Source: Herbidospora yilanensis (GTDB lineage Bacteria > Actinomycetota > Actinomycetes > Streptosporangiales > Streptosporangiaceae). Taken from it: 64,000 bases of DNA. This document shows positions 23,171 through 34,407 of the stretch, in pieces. The stretch covers positions 1 through 64,000 of the forward strand of contig NZ_BBXE01000048.1 of NCBI RefSeq assembly GCF_001570565.1. The letters run 5' to 3'. The translations under genes and the position numbers were made by a program. How positions within the stretch are numbered: the stretch's first letter is position 1; every line of letters begins with the position of its first letter. The notes under the pieces were generated by a model. That model made no database searches. It was not told the DNA's origin and worked only from the letters and a program-made list of their open reading frames with translations.

Positions 23171-25722
23171 TCAGACCCCGCGCAGGCGGGCTCCGACCCG
23201 GGCGGCGGCCAGTTCGACCGCCGCGTCGCGGGCGGCGGCGATCTCGTCGGCCGTCAGAGTCCGGTCGGGGGCGCGGAAGCGCAGGGTGTAGGCGAGGGAC
23301 TTGTTGCCCTCGCCCGCCTGCGCGCCCGCGTAGACGTCGAAGAGACGGACCGACTCCAGCAGGTCGCCCGCGCCGTCGCGCAGCGCGGCCTCCACCGACG
23401 ACACGGGGGTGCCGGCGGGGACGATCAGCGCGACGTCCTGGGTCGCCACCGGGTAGGCGGAGATCGACGGGGTCTGCGCCGGGGCCGGGGCGGCGAGGCG
23501 GGACAGTTCGAGCTCCATCGCCGCCGTGCGCTTCGGCAGGCCGAAGGCCTCCACGACACGCGGGTGCAGTTCGCCGGCGTGGCCCACCAGGACGTCGCCC
23601 GCGTAGAGGGCCGCGCAGCGGCCCGGGTGCCACGGCTCGTGCCGGTCGGCGCGGACGTCCAGCGTGACGCCCGCCTCGCGGGCCACCGCACGGGCCGCCT
23701 CGATCGCGTCGGCCCAGGTCGCGGCGCGGCCCTGGCCCCACCAGCCGGACCGCTCGAACTCCCCGGCCAGCACGGCCGCGACGCGGACCGGCTGCTCGGG
23801 CAGGGCGGCGGCGAACAGCGCCAGTTCCTCGCCGGTCGGACGGCGCTCCACCGTCAGGATCGGCGCCGTCTCCGGGGCGTCGGCGCCGGGGCGGTAGACC
23901 AGGCCCGTCTCGAACAGGGCCACGTCGGCGAAGCCCCGGCCCACGTTGCGGACCAGCGTCTTGAGCAGGCCCGGCAGCAGCGTGGTCCGCATGAACGGCT
24001 CGTCTTCGCTGAGCGGGTTGACCAGCCGGGTCGCGCGGCGGCGGTCGTCGTCGGCGGGAAGCTGCAGGTTGTCGAGGTCACGGCCGCCGATGAACGGGTA
24101 GGACAGCACCTCGACGTAGCCCGACAGCGCCAGCGCACGGCCGACCCGGCGGCGCAGCCGCTGCGTCTCGGTCAGGCCCGCGCCCGCCGGGGCGCCCGGC
24201 AGCACCGAGGGCAGCGTGTCGTAGCCCTCCAGCCGGATGACCTCTTCGGCCAGGTCGTTGGGGTCGGTCAGGTCGGGACGCCAGCTTGGCGGGTAGACCG
24301 TGATCGGGTCGTCGCCCGTCACGGCCAGCTTCGCGGCCAGGTCGCCGCTGGTCACCACGCCCGTGGCGGCCACGCCGCGACCACCCTCGGCGGCTTCCAC
24401 GACCCCGTCGACGACGCGGCAGCCGACCTGCTCCAGCCGGGTGACCACGGTCTCGCGGGAGTAGGGCACGCCCGCGACCCGCGCCGGGTGACCCGACGGG
24501 ATGGTGATCGACACGGGCGCCACGTCTACCTGCGCGTGGGTCACGCCGGGCTCGGCCACGCCGTCGCCCAGCTCGGTGAGGAGCTGGACGGCGCGCCACG
24601 ACGCCGCGAGCGGCAGCTCGCGGTCGACGCCGCGCTCGAACCGCTTGGACGCCTCGGACACCAGGTTGTGCCGCCGCGACATGCGGGCCACGCCGGTGGC
24701 GGAGAAGTGGGCCGCCTCGATGACGATGTCGGTCGTCGAGCCGGAGATCTCGGTCGACAGGCCGCCCATGGTGCCCGCCAGCCCGATCGCGCCCGAGTCG
24801 TCGGTGATCAGGATGTCGTCTTCGGCCAGGTCACGGGTGACGTGGTCGAGGGTCTCCAGGCGCTCGCCCGGCAGGGCGCGGCGCACCACGATGCCGCCCC
24901 GGATGGTGTTCCGGTCGAACGCGTGGAGCGGCTGGCCGAGCTCCAGCATCACGTAGTTGGTGACGTCGACGGCCAGCGAGACCGGGCGCATGCCGGCCCG
25001 CGTGAGCCGCACGCGCATCCACAGCGGCGACTCGGCCGAGGGGTCGAACCCGGACACGGCACGCAGCACGAACCGGTCGCAGGCCGTCGGGTCGCCGATC
25101 TCCGCGGGGTGGGTGACCCCTTCGGCAACCGGGAGCTCCAGCGCGGCCGGGTCGCGGAACGGCACCCCGAACGCGGTCGCCGCCTCGCGGGCCACGCCGC
25201 GGATCGACAACGCGTAGCCGCAGTCGGGGGTGATCTCCAGTTCCAGTACGTCGTCACGCAGGCCGAGCAACTCGACGACGTCGGCCCCGAGGGGGGTGTC
25301 GTCGGGCAGCAGCAGGATGCCGGGCGACGACTCGGCGATGCCGAGCTCGGCCTCGGAGCAGATCATGCCGTCGGACAGGCGGCCGTAGGTCTTGCGGGAG
25401 GCGATCTCGAACCCGCCCGGCAGGACCGCGCCGGGCAGCGCGACCGGGACCACCGCGCCGATGCCGAAGTTGGTCGCGCCGCAGACGATCTCGCGCGGCT
25501 CGGCCTCGCCGACCTCGACCAGGCAGTGGCGGATCGGCTTCTTGAAGCCGGTCAGCTCCTCGATCTCGATGACCTTGCCCACGACCACGTTCTTCAGGTC
25601 GTGACCGTGGGAGGCGATGGCCTCCAGCTTGAGACCGGCGGCGGTGAGCTTGTCGGCGATCTCGTGTGCGGTGACGGGCGGGAGATCGACGTACTCCCGC
25701 AGCCACGAAAGCGGGACCTTCA

Positions 25723-25723
<1 letters not shown>
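23171..25723 (-). CDS. pheT: Phenylalanyl-tRNA synthetase beta subunit
   Basis: 850-residue beta chain of the alpha2beta2 enzyme that charges tRNA-Phe. Order of parts: N-terminal [16 protein letters not shown], a tRNA-binding OB domain (about 40-150, [10 protein letters not shown]), the B3/B4 editing region that hydrolyses mischarged Tyr, the B5 and B6-7 core and a C-terminal anticodon-binding FDX-ACB domain of about 95 residues ([14 protein letters not shown]). The ATG overlaps the pheS stop by one base (TGATG) with GGAGG upstream, so both chains are produced together. Confidence 0.97.
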
Positions 25724-27171
<1,448 letters not shown>

Positions 27172-28251
27172 TTACGCGAAGTCAGGTTGCCCGGTGGGCA
27201 TGATAAATCGGAACTCCGCGCCGCCGCCGGGGGCGCGTTCGACCGTGATGGCGCCGCCGTGGGCCTCCACGAGGCCCTTGACGATGAAGAGGCCGAGGCC
27301 GGTGCCGCCGCGGCGGCGGTCGTTGCCGCGCCAGAACTGGCGGAAGACGCGCGAGGCCAGCTCGGGTTTGACACCCTCACCCTGGTCACGCACGGACACG
27401 GCCACTCCCCATTCGACGGGCTCTACGACGATTGTCACCTTACCGCCGCCGTGCCGCACGGCGTTTTCGACCAGGTTGCCGAGGATTTGATCCATCTTGT
27501 CCTGGTCGAGCCACATCTCCGGCAGGTCCCCCACGACCGTGAGGGAGAACCGGTCTTCGGGCTCACCGGCGGCCACGCGGCCGGCGATGATGCGCCGCGC
27601 GCGGGCGGGGATGTCGACGACCTGCCGCCGGATCTCCACCCGCCCCGACTCGATGCGGGAGACGTCGAGCAGTTCGGTGATCAGCCGGGTCACCCGGTCG
27701 GCGTCGGAGTTGACCGTCTGGAGCATGACGAGCTTCTGGGCGTCGTTGAACCGGTCCCACTTGGCCAGCAGCGTGGCGGTGAAGCCCTTCACGCTGGTCA
27801 GCGGCGAGCGCAGCTCGTGGGCCACGGTCGAGACCAGGTCGGCCCTGCTGCGCTCCAGGCGGCGGCGGGCCGCGGCGTCGCGCAGGGTGATCACCACGCG
27901 GATCACCCGGCCGGCCCGCGCGGGGGTGCGGACGAAGGCCGCCGTGACCAGCAGGTCGCGGCCGTCGAGCTGAAGCGGGAGCTCGACCTGGCGGGACCGG
28001 ATGGACAGGCCGCCCCGGGGATCGAGCCACTTCCACCAGTCGCGCCCCTCGGCGTCGCGCAACGGGAGCACGTCGGCCACGTGACGCCCGGGGGACGTCT
28101 TGCGGTGCAGCCCGGTCAGGCGTTCGGCCGCCCTGTTCACGGCCATCACGACGCCCTCGCCGTCGACCACGACGACGCCGTCGGGAAGGGCGTCGATGGC
28201 GATCACACTCGACGGGTCGGCGACCCGTCCATGGGTGTTCTCGCCGCGCAA
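27172..28251 (-). CDS. Cytoplasmic PAS-domain histidine kinase
   Basis: 359 residues, no membrane helix. A PAS domain (about 17-120, ALPDGVVVVDGEG) precedes a HisKA dimerisation region with the phospho-acceptor in VAHELRSPLTS (H145) and a HATPase domain with the N, G1 and G2 boxes (ENAVRH, DQGEGV, GGTGLGLFI). I chose the TTG at 28251, which has GGAGGGG just upstream; the frame extends to 28344 but that extension is low in credibility. No response regulator is nearby, so it is an orphan kinase. Its place between pheS and an rRNA methyltransferase is as in Streptomyces. Confidence 0.88.
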   Translation of the reverse strand: MRGENTHGRVADPSSVIAIDALPDGVVVVDGEGVVMAVNRAAERLTGLHRKTSPGRHVADVLPLRDAEGRDWWKWLDPRGGLSIRSRQVELPLQLDGRDLLVTAAFVRTPARAGRVIRVVITLRDAAARRRLERSRADLVSTVAHELRSPLTSVKGFTATLLAKWDRFNDAQKLVMLQTVNSDADRVTRLITELLDVSRIESGRVEIRRQVVDIPARARRIIAGRVAAGEPEDRFSLTVVGDLPEMWLDQDKMDQILGNLVENAVRHGGGKVTIVVEPVEWGVAVSVRDQGEGVKPELASRVFRQFWRGNDRRRGGTGLGLFIVKGLVEAHGGAITVERAPGGGAEFRFIMPTGQPDFA

Positions 28252-28359
28252 AGGACCCCTCCAGCCGTGCTCCGCGAGCCGTCTCCGCCGACAATAGCGG
28301 GTTTCCGGAGCCCTTCGGCAGCCCGTCACGGACCGGGTACGCACCTATTACACGGAATG

Positions 28360-29151
28360 TCAGATCTGCCGGAGAACTCGCGCGCTGGCGTACAGGCACA
28401 CCGCGGCGGCGGTGGCCAGGTTCAGGCTCTCGGCGCGGCCGTAGATCGGCACCCGGACGACCTCGTCGGCCAGGGCCAGCACCTCGGGCGGCAGGCCCCA
28501 CGCCTCGTTGCCGAACACCCAGGCCGTGGGGGACGCGAGGTCGACGTCGTCGAGGGTGGCCTCGCCGGTGCCGTCGGCGGCCAGGACACGCAGGCCCCGG
28601 TCCTTCAACGCGGCGACGGCCTTGTCGACCGGCAGCCCCGTCACGACGGGCAGGTGGAAGAGGCTGCCCGCGCTGGCCCGTACACACTTGCCGTTGTAGG
28701 GGTCGACGGACGCGTCGGTGAACACCACCGCGTCGGCTCCGGCGGCGTCGGCCGTGCGCAGCACGGTGCCGGCGTTGCCGGGGTCGCGGACGTGCGCCAG
28801 CACCGCCACCAGCCGGGTCTCCTCGACCGAGGAGAGGGGCACGTGGACGAACCTGCACACCGCCATCAGCCCCTGCGGGGTGACCGTCTGGGCGAGCTCG
28901 GCCATCACCTCGCCGCTGGCCCGGAACACCGGCACCCCGGCGCTCACGGCCGCGGCGACGATGTCGGCGTGCCGGGTCTCGGCCTCGGCGGTGGCGAACA
29001 GCTCCACGGTCACGCCGGGCAGCGCCAGCGCCTCGCGCACCGCCTGCGGCCCCTCGGCGAGAAAGGCCCGGTCGCGGTCCCGGAAGGCCCGCTTGGTCAG
29101 CCGCCGAGCGGCCTTGACCCGCGGGGACTTGGGATTGGTCAACTCGGTCAC
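28360..29151 (-). CDS. SpoU/TrmH-family RNA 2'-O-methyltransferase
   Basis: 263 residues. An N-terminal substrate-binding part (LTKRAFRDRDRAFLAEGPQAVREAL) precedes the knotted SPOUT domain: L-A-H-V-R-D-P-G-N-A-G-T-V-L-R-T-A-D (motif 1), V-F-G-N-E-A-W-G-L (motif 2) and S-L-N-L-A-T-A-A-A-V-C-L-Y (motif 3). It uses S-adenosylmethionine to methylate a ribose, most likely in 23S rRNA. The GTG at 29151 fits the family N-terminus; the GGAGGG site is rather far away. It follows rplT on the same strand with a hairpin between. Confidence 0.93.
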   Translation of the reverse strand: MTELTNPKSPRVKAARRLTKRAFRDRDRAFLAEGPQAVREALALPGVTVELFATAEAETRHADIVAAAVSAGVPVFRASGEVMAELAQTVTPQGLMAVCRFVHVPLSSVEETRLVAVLAHVRDPGNAGTVLRTADAAGADAVVFTDASVDPYNGKCVRASAGSLFHLPVVTGLPVDKAVAALKDRGLRVLAADGTGEATLDDVDLASPTAWVFGNEAWGLPPEVLALADEVVRVPIYGRAESLNLATAAAVCLYASARVLRQI

Positions 29152-29179
29152 TCGGTCACATGTCCCTCCGAGACGGAAA

Positions 29180-29209
29180 GAAGGGCCCACCAGGCACGGT
29201 GAGCCCTTC
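29180..29209 (-). terminator. Hairpin after rplT
   Basis: GAAGGGC (29180-29186) pairs with GCCCTTC (29203-29209), with further CACC/GGTG pairing inside. It lies just past the rplT stop and probably ends or attenuates the infC-rpmI-rplT transcript. Confidence 0.6.
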
Positions 29210-29227
29210 CGGAAAGCAGATGATCGC

Positions 29228-29608
29228 TTAGGCGACCGGAGCGTTCACGTCGGACGGGAGCGCCTTCTTGGCGGCCTCGACCAGCGTGGCGAAGGTCTGC
29301 GAGTCGTTCACCGCGAGATCGGCGAGGATCTTGCGGTCGACCTCGATGCCGGCCAGGCGCAGACCCTGGATGAGCCGGTTGTAGGTCATGCCGTTCTGCC
29401 GCGCCGCGGCGTTGATCCGCTGGATCCAGAGGCGGCGGAACGCGCCCTTCTTGTCCTTGCGGTGGGCGTACGCATAGGTCATCGAGTGGAGCATCTGCTC
29501 CTTGGCCTTGCGGTACAGACGCGACCGCTGACCCCGGTAACCGCTCGCCCGCTCGAGGACGACCCTGCGCTTCTTCTTGGCGTTGAGCGCCCGCTTCACG
29601 CGTGCCAT
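29228..29608 (-). CDS. rplT: Ribosomal protein L20
   Basis: 126-residue 50S protein needed early in large-subunit assembly. The basic N-terminus ([26 protein letters not shown] broken into family blocks) and the globular half ([12 protein letters not shown]) are typical. It is the last gene of infC-rpmI-rplT, 23 bp after rpmI. Confidence 0.98.
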   Translation of the reverse strand: MARVKRALNAKKKRRVVLERASGYRGQRSRLYRKAKEQMLHSMTYAYAHRKDKKGAFRRLWIQRINAAARQNGMTYNRLIQGLRLAGIEVDRKILADLAVNDSQTFATLVEAAKKALPSDVNAPVA

Positions 29609-29631
29609 GTTGTTCTTCTCCCCGGGGGTCG

Positions 29632-29826
29632 TTACTTAGCGAGCAGCTTCTTGATCTTCTTGGTGTCCGCGTCGGACATGACCACGTCGTTCTCAAGCCT
29701 GCGCGTGCGGGTGGACGGCTTGTGCTCGAAAAGGTGCTTCCGGTTGGCCCGGCGGCGCACGATCTTGCCGGAGCCGGTGACCCGGAAGCGCTTCTTCGCA
29801 CCACTGTGCGTCTTCATCTTCGGCAT
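29632..29826 (-). CDS. rpmI: Ribosomal protein L35
   Basis: 64 residues, the usual size. [21 protein letters not shown] is the family opening (shown here up to the K of the first strand region), and the protein is strongly basic throughout. It lies between infC (130 bp upstream) and rplT. Confidence 0.98.
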   Translation of the reverse strand: MPKMKTHSGAKKRFRVTGSGKIVRRRANRKHLFEHKPSTRTRRLENDVVMSDADTKKIKKLLAK

Positions 29827-29862
29827 CTCAGCCGTCTCTCCCTCGTTGTTCCAAGCCGATCT

Positions 29863-29886
29863 CCCGGCCCCGCAAGGGGGGCCGGG
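29863..29886 (-). promoter_or_regulatory. GC hairpin in the infC-rpmI gap
   Basis: CCCGGCCCC (29863-29871) pairs with GGGGCCGGG (29878-29886). Its place 37 bp before rpmI, in the leader of the L35-L20 pair, is where other bacteria have L20-dependent control. It may equally be a partial terminator. Confidence 0.35.
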
Positions 29887-29956
29887 TAACCGGCGTTCCT
29901 GACTCGCAAGAGCCGCGAAGAACGGGCTCCCAGTCTTTGCGTCAGCGCGGCGGCTT

Positions 29957-30553
29957 TTATTCCTCGGCGGCGACCGTGTCGGCCACCGAGTCGTCGTCGC
30001 GCGTCGCCCGAGCCGCCGCCTTCTCGGCCTTGGCCTCGGCTTTCTTCTTGTGCGGGCCGATCACCATGATCATGTTTCGGCCGTCCTGCTTGGGCTGAGA
30101 CTCCACGAAGCCCAGCTCGGTGACATCCTCAGCGAGCCGCTGCAGGAGCCGGAAGCCCAGTTCGGGACGGGACTGCTCACGTCCACGGAACATGATCGTG
30201 ACCTTGACCTTGTCCCCCGCCTTGAGGAAACGCACGACGTGACCCTTCTTGGTCTCGTAGTCGTGCGGGTCGATCTTCGGCCGGAGCTTGATCTCCTTGA
30301 TGATCGTGTGTGCCTGGTTGCGGCGGGCTTCGCGCGCCTTCATGGCCGACTCGTACTTGAACTTGCCGTAGTCCATGAGCTTGCAGACGGGCGGGCGTGC
30401 CGTCGCCGCGACCTCGACGAGGTCGAGGTCGGCCTCCTGGGCGAGCTTCAGGGCATCGTGGATGGAGACGATGCCGACCTGCTCGCCGTTCGGGCCGACG
30501 AGGCGGACCTCGGGGACACGAATACGATCGTTGATGCGGGGCTCGGTGCTGAT
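29957..30553 (-). CDS. infC: Translation initiation factor IF-3, ATC start
   Basis: 198-residue factor that keeps subunits apart and checks the start codon. N-domain: [19 protein letters not shown]; linker and C-domain: [35 protein letters not shown] and [13 protein letters not shown], all canonical; the tail is acidic and alanine-rich. No ATG, GTG or TTG lies in frame between the upstream TGA and this N-terminus. ATC at 30551-30553 aligns with the initiating residue of other actinobacterial IF-3 (S-T-E-x-R) and has GGAGGT three bases upstream. Rare AUU/AUC/AUA starts in infC are the basis of its autoregulation, because IF-3 discriminates against them. Confidence 0.95.
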   Translation of the reverse strand: MSTEPRINDRIRVPEVRLVGPNGEQVGIVSIHDALKLAQEADLDLVEVAATARPPVCKLMDYGKFKYESAMKAREARRNQAHTIIKEIKLRPKIDPHDYETKKGHVVRFLKAGDKVKVTIMFRGREQSRPELGFRLLQRLAEDVTELGFVESQPKQDGRNMIMVIGPHKKKAEAKAEKAAARATRDDDSVADTVAAEE

Positions 30554-30562
30554 GGGACCTCC
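30551..30562 (-). promoter_or_regulatory. infC ribosome site with non-canonical ATC start
   Basis: GGAGGT (30557-30562, minus strand) sits three bases before ATC. A strong ribosome site with a poor start codon is the arrangement that lets IF-3 repress its own translation. Confidence 0.8.
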
Positions 30563-30717
30563 AAGGGACCTTCGCCTGTGTGCTCGACCGTGCCGGAAAC
30601 ACGAATAGACCCCGGCACGTCACGCATGCGGGGCCACTGAGTCCGAGAACTCTATTGTGATCCTTGAACCCGTCTGCCTCGCGGCTGATCAGGTGGGAGG
30701 AAGACCTCCGCTTGCGC

Positions 30718-30735
30718 GTCCGGCACGTGCCGGAC
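30718..30735 (-). terminator. Palindromic hairpin after aroE
   Basis: GTCCGGCACGTGCCGGAC is a perfect 18-bp palindrome, 25 bp past the aroE stop and 165 bp before infC. It is probably the aroE-side terminator; it could also form part of the infC leader. Confidence 0.45.
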
Positions 30736-30760
30736 CGATCGGTTGTTTAGTTTAGCACGA

Positions 30761-31561
30761 TTACAACGCCGACTCACCCGCGGATCGCATGGCCTCCACG
30801 GGTGCGGGCGAGCGCCCGGTCATCAGCTCGACCTGCTTCACCGCCTGGTGCAGCAGCATCGAGAACCCGCCGACGACCGTCCCGCCCTCTTTCGCCACGG
30901 CCTGGGCCAGCGTGGTCGGCCAGGGCGAGTAGACGACGTCGAAGACCGCCCGTGCCCGCGCGGCCTCGCCGGCGAATCCGTCGGCGGCGCCCGAGGGCAG
31001 TGTGGAGATCAGCAGATCCACGTCTGCGTCGAACTGGTCGAACGCCCGGGTGGCCACCGACATTCCCAGCCGGTCGGCCACCTCCAGGGTCTCCCCGGCG
31101 CGGCGCGGGTCGCGTACCACCAGGGTCACCTCGCGGAGCCCGAGCTCGCGCAGGGCGGCCAGCGCGGAGGCGGCGGTGGCGCCGCCGCCGAGAACGGTCG
31201 CGCTGGCCGGGGCCGGAACCCCCGCCTCGGCCAGGGCCGCGACGATGCCGTGCACGTCGGTGTTGGCGCCGTGCCGGACGCCGTCGCGGAAGATCACCGT
31301 GTTGGCCGCGCCGACCTCGACCGCCAGCGGCGTGACCGTGTCGAGCAGCGGGAACACCACCCGCTTGAGCGGCATGGTCAGCGACAACCCGGCCCACTCG
31401 GGGCCGAGGCCGCCGACGAAGGCGGCCAGCTCCTCCTCCCGGCACTCGATCGCGTCGTACCGCCAGCCGGTCAGGCCGAGCGCGGCGTAGGCCGCCCGGT
31501 GGAGGTGGGGCGACAGCGAGTGGAGGACCGGGAAGCCGAGGACGGCTGCTCTCTTGTTCAC
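30761..31561 (-). CDS. aroE: Shikimate dehydrogenase
   Basis: 266 residues; NADPH-dependent reduction of 3-dehydroshikimate in the aromatic amino-acid pathway. The substrate domain has FPVLHSLSPHLHRAAY (10-25) and L-S-L-T-M-P-L-K-R, where the active-site lysine lies in P-L-K. A Rossmann loop (VLGGGATAAS) and the A-N-T-D-V-H-G segment follow. It starts 4 bp after the stop of the first mltG. Confidence 0.93.
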   Translation of the reverse strand: MNKRAAVLGFPVLHSLSPHLHRAAYAALGLTGWRYDAIECREEELAAFVGGLGPEWAGLSLTMPLKRVVFPLLDTVTPLAVEVGAANTVIFRDGVRHGANTDVHGIVAALAEAGVPAPASATVLGGGATAASALAALRELGLREVTLVVRDPRRAGETLEVADRLGMSVATRAFDQFDADVDLLISTLPSGAADGFAGEAARARAVFDVVYSPWPTTLAQAVAKEGGTVVGGFSMLLHQAVKQVELMTGRSPAPVEAMRSAGESAL

Positions 31562-31565
31562 GTGG

Positions 31566-32705
31566 TCAATTCTGGGTGGCGTGGAACTTGTCCCGCAGGC
31601 GGACGAACTCGGCCTCGCTGGCGGTGAACTCGGTGATGCCGTTCTCCGGGTCGGTGGTCACGAAGAAGAGCCAGTCGCCCTTGGCGGGCTTGAGCGCGGC
31701 CTCGATGGCGTGGTCGCCCGGGTTCGCGATCGGGCCGGGCGGCAGGCCGTCGACCCGGTAGGTGTTGTAGGGCGAGTCGTCGCGGGTCTCCTCGAAGGTC
31801 GCGGCGATGCCGTACTTGCCGAGGCCGTACATGGTGGTGGAGTCCATCTGGAGCTTCATCGGCGGGTTGAGCGCCAGCCGGTTGTAGATGACCCGGGCCA
31901 CCTTGCCCATGTCGTCGGGGGTGCCCGACTCGGCCTGCACGATGCTCGCGACGGTCATGATCTCCATCGGGGTGAAGCCGAGCCGCTTGGCCTCGGCGTT
32001 CAGGTCGAGCTTCTGGGCGGTCTCGTTGAACCGGTCGGTCATCTTGGTGAGGATCTCGGAGGCGGTGATGTTCGGCGGCAGCTCGTAGGTCGCCGGGAAC
32101 AGGAAACCCTCGGCCTTGCCCTTGGCGTAGGACGGCAGGCCGATGTCGCCCTTGGCGGCGTCGGCGAACTCCTTGGCGGGGATGCCGGTCGCGTCGGCGA
32201 GGGTGTCGTAGACGCGGGTGGCGCGGTAGCCCTCGGGGATGGTCAGGCTGTCGCGCAGGCGCTTGTCGGGGTCGAGCAGCCCGACGGCGGCGACGGCCGA
32301 CATGCGCTTCTTCATCGCGTAGTGGCCGGGCTGGAGCGAGCCGCCCTTGCCGGCCGCGTCGACGGCCTGGATGAAGGCACGGGCGCTGGCCACGACGTCC
32401 TCCTTCTCCAGTTCGGCGGCGACGTCGCCGGCGGAGGCGCCCTCCTCGATCACGATGACCACTTCACCGGAGCCCGAGCCGGTGTAGTCGTCGGCCGTCA
32501 CGGCGTCGCTGACCCACTTGTAGCCGAGGTAACCGCCGCCGCCCAGGATGCCGACGATGATCACGATCGCGATCAGGGACGCGGCGGCGCCCTTGCGCCT
32601 GGTGCGCCGCCTGCGGCGCCGGCTGCGGCTCTGCTGTTTGCGGGAACGCCGCGACCCCCCCTCGTCGGAGGCGCCGAGCAAAGAGTCCATGTCGAGGTCG
32701 TTCAT
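31566..32705 (-). CDS. mltG: Endolytic transglycosylase MltG (copy A)
   Basis: 379-residue inner-membrane protein that cuts nascent peptidoglycan strands. It has a long basic cytoplasmic N-terminus ([20 protein letters not shown]), one membrane helix (about 43-63), a LysM-like part with I-P-E-G-Y-R-A-T-R-V and the catalytic region with A-S-I-V-Q-A-E-S-G, where the glutamate is the acid. D-G-L-P-P-G-P-I and W-L-F-F-V are family hallmarks. It is in a run ruvX-mltG-mltG-aroE. The ATG at 32705 precedes the acidic MNDLDMDS stretch. Confidence 0.93.
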   Translation of the reverse strand: MNDLDMDSLLGASDEGGSRRSRKQQSRSRRRRRRTRRKGAAASLIAIVIIVGILGGGGYLGYKWVSDAVTADDYTGSGSGEVVIVIEEGASAGDVAAELEKEDVVASARAFIQAVDAAGKGGSLQPGHYAMKKRMSAVAAVGLLDPDKRLRDSLTIPEGYRATRVYDTLADATGIPAKEFADAAKGDIGLPSYAKGKAEGFLFPATYELPPNITASEILTKMTDRFNETAQKLDLNAEAKRLGFTPMEIMTVASIVQAESGTPDDMGKVARVIYNRLALNPPMKLQMDSTTMYGLGKYGIAATFEETRDDSPYNTYRVDGLPPGPIANPGDHAIEAALKPAKGDWLFFVTTDPENGITEFTASEAEFVRLRDKFHATQN

Positions 32706-32826
32706 AGTGCGCTGGCCAATCTCTCGGTAGGACTGGCCTCGCGTCAAGCGATGCGCCAAACCGAGGGGGGATCAAGCTTCGGTATGGATCTCGGCCCGAC
32801 ACGCGGACCGTCGGTCATCGTTCGGC

Positions 32827-33918
32827 CTAGTTCGTCCCGAGGTACCTGTTCAGCTCTTCCCGATATTTCACGAACTCGCCTTCGTTGTCAGTGAATTTGG
32901 TGATTCTACGGCCTGGATCCGTAGTGACAAACCAGTACCAATCACCCTTCGCTGGCTTCAAGGCCGCCCGAAGTGCCTGCTCACCGGGGTTTCCGATCGG
33001 ACCGGGCGGTAGACCATCGATCCGATAGGTGTTGTACGGAGAGGCCACCTTGGTGTCCTTCTCCGAGACGTTCAGCGTCCGGCGGTTCTGCGCGTAGAGC
33101 ACGGTGGTGTCCATCTCCAGGCGCCCGCCCTTTTTGAGGCGGTTGTAGATCACTCTAGCGATCTTGGGATAGTCGTCGTCCCGCCCGCCCTCGGCCTGCA
33201 CGATGCTGGCCGTGGTCACCACGTCGAGCGGGGTCATGCCCTCGTGCGCGTCGAGCCCGAGGCGGTCGGCGACCCGGCCGAACTGGGCGGCCATGTCGCG
33301 CAGCAGGCTCTTGGCGGTGCTCGACGGCTCGACCTCGTAGGTCGCCGGGAACAGGAAGCCCTCGACCGACCTGGCGTAGGGCGGCAGCCCGAGCGTGGCC
33401 GGCTGCGCCGCCGCCTTCTCGAACTCGGCGACCGGGAAACCGGAGGCGGCCGAGAGGCGGACGTACACCTCCTTGGCACGCAGGCCCTCCGGGATGGTCA
33501 CCCGCCGGGACACCCGCGAGTCGGGGTCGAGCAGCCGGTCGAGCGCGACCGAGGCGGCCATGCCCTTGTTCAGCCGGTAGTCGCCCGGCCGGAGGCTGCC
33601 CGACTTGGCGCGGGCCTCGACCTCGCGGACGAACACGTTGGAACTGGCCACCACGCCCGCCTTGGCGAGCGTCTCGGCGATCTGGACCGCGCTCTCCCCG
33701 GAGCTGATGCGGACCACGACCGCACCGGTTCCGGCGCCGTCGAAGTCGTCGGGCGCCAGGAACGGGCGGGCCACCGTGTAGAGGCCGACGATCCCGGCGG
33801 TCGCCACGGCGGCCAGGCCGGCGTAGACGATCTTCCGGGTGCGGTCGCGGCGGAGCCCGTGGTCGACGGGCTCGGCCTCATCCGCAAGCAGGAACGTGTC
33901 CCACTCCTGCGGGCTCAC
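32827..33918 (-). CDS. Endolytic transglycosylase MltG (copy B)
   Basis: 363 residues, a diverged tandem copy of the neighbouring mltG. It has a membrane helix (about 30-49), [10 protein letters not shown] and the catalytic A-S-I-V-Q-A-E-G-G, so the acidic residue is retained, then D-G-L-P-P-G-P-I and D-W-Y-W-F-V. It lacks the arginine-rich cytoplasmic tail of copy A. The GTG start overlaps the ruvX stop by four bases (GTGA). A second MltG directly next to the first suggests a recent or functionally split duplication. Confidence 0.92.
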   Translation of the reverse strand: MSPQEWDTFLLADEAEPVDHGLRRDRTRKIVYAGLAAVATAGIVGLYTVARPFLAPDDFDGAGTGAVVVRISSGESAVQIAETLAKAGVVASSNVFVREVEARAKSGSLRPGDYRLNKGMAASVALDRLLDPDSRVSRRVTIPEGLRAKEVYVRLSAASGFPVAEFEKAAAQPATLGLPPYARSVEGFLFPATYEVEPSSTAKSLLRDMAAQFGRVADRLGLDAHEGMTPLDVVTTASIVQAEGGRDDDYPKIARVIYNRLKKGGRLEMDTTVLYAQNRRTLNVSEKDTKVASPYNTYRIDGLPPGPIGNPGEQALRAALKPAKGDWYWFVTTDPGRRITKFTDNEGEFVKYREELNRYLGTN

Positions 33919-34403
33919 CGGTCGGTCCCGGGACTCGTTTCTCCACCGGGGGGTGGGTCGAGGGGATGACCTGGTGGTTTGCCTGACGCGCGCTCGCCGT
34001 CGAGGGCGGCCTGGAGCAGCACCACGGCCGCCGCCTGGTCGATGACGTCGCGCTGGTTCTTCGCCTTGCGGCCGCTCTGGCGCAGGTTGGCCTGCGCGGT
34101 CACGGTGGTCAGGCGTTCGTCGTAGAGGCGGACCGGGACCGGCGCGACCCGGGCGGCCAGCGCCGCCGCGAACTCGCGGGCGGCTCCGGCGGCGTGGGAC
34201 TCCCGGCCCGACAGGGAGGTGGGGAGGCCGACGACGACCTCGACCACCTCGTGTTCGGCGACGAGCGCGGCGAGGCGGTCGAGATCGCCCTTACCGCGCC
34301 GCACCGTCTCGACCGGCGTGGCCAGCAGCCCCGAAGGGTCGCTGCGGGCCACGCCGATCCGGACCGACCCGGCGTCGACGCCGAGTCGGGTGCCACGTCT
34401 CAT
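33915..34403 (-). CDS. ruvX: Putative pre-16S rRNA nuclease / Holliday-junction-resolvase-like protein
   Basis: 162 residues of the YqgF/RuvX family, RNase H fold. [13 protein letters not shown] (7-19) carries the first catalytic aspartate, VVGLP and the T-x-x-A-x-x-x-L helix follow, and the late [11 protein letters not shown] has the last acidic residue. The protein matures the 5' end of 16S rRNA in characterised cases. It begins 4 bp after the alaS stop, the usual actinobacterial neighbour. Confidence 0.94.
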   Translation of the reverse strand: MRRGTRLGVDAGSVRIGVARSDPSGLLATPVETVRRGKGDLDRLAALVAEHEVVEVVVGLPTSLSGRESHAAGAAREFAAALAARVAPVPVRLYDERLTTVTAQANLRQSGRKAKNQRDVIDQAAAVVLLQAALDGERASGKPPGHPLDPPPGGETSPGTDR

Positions 34404-34407
34404 GACG

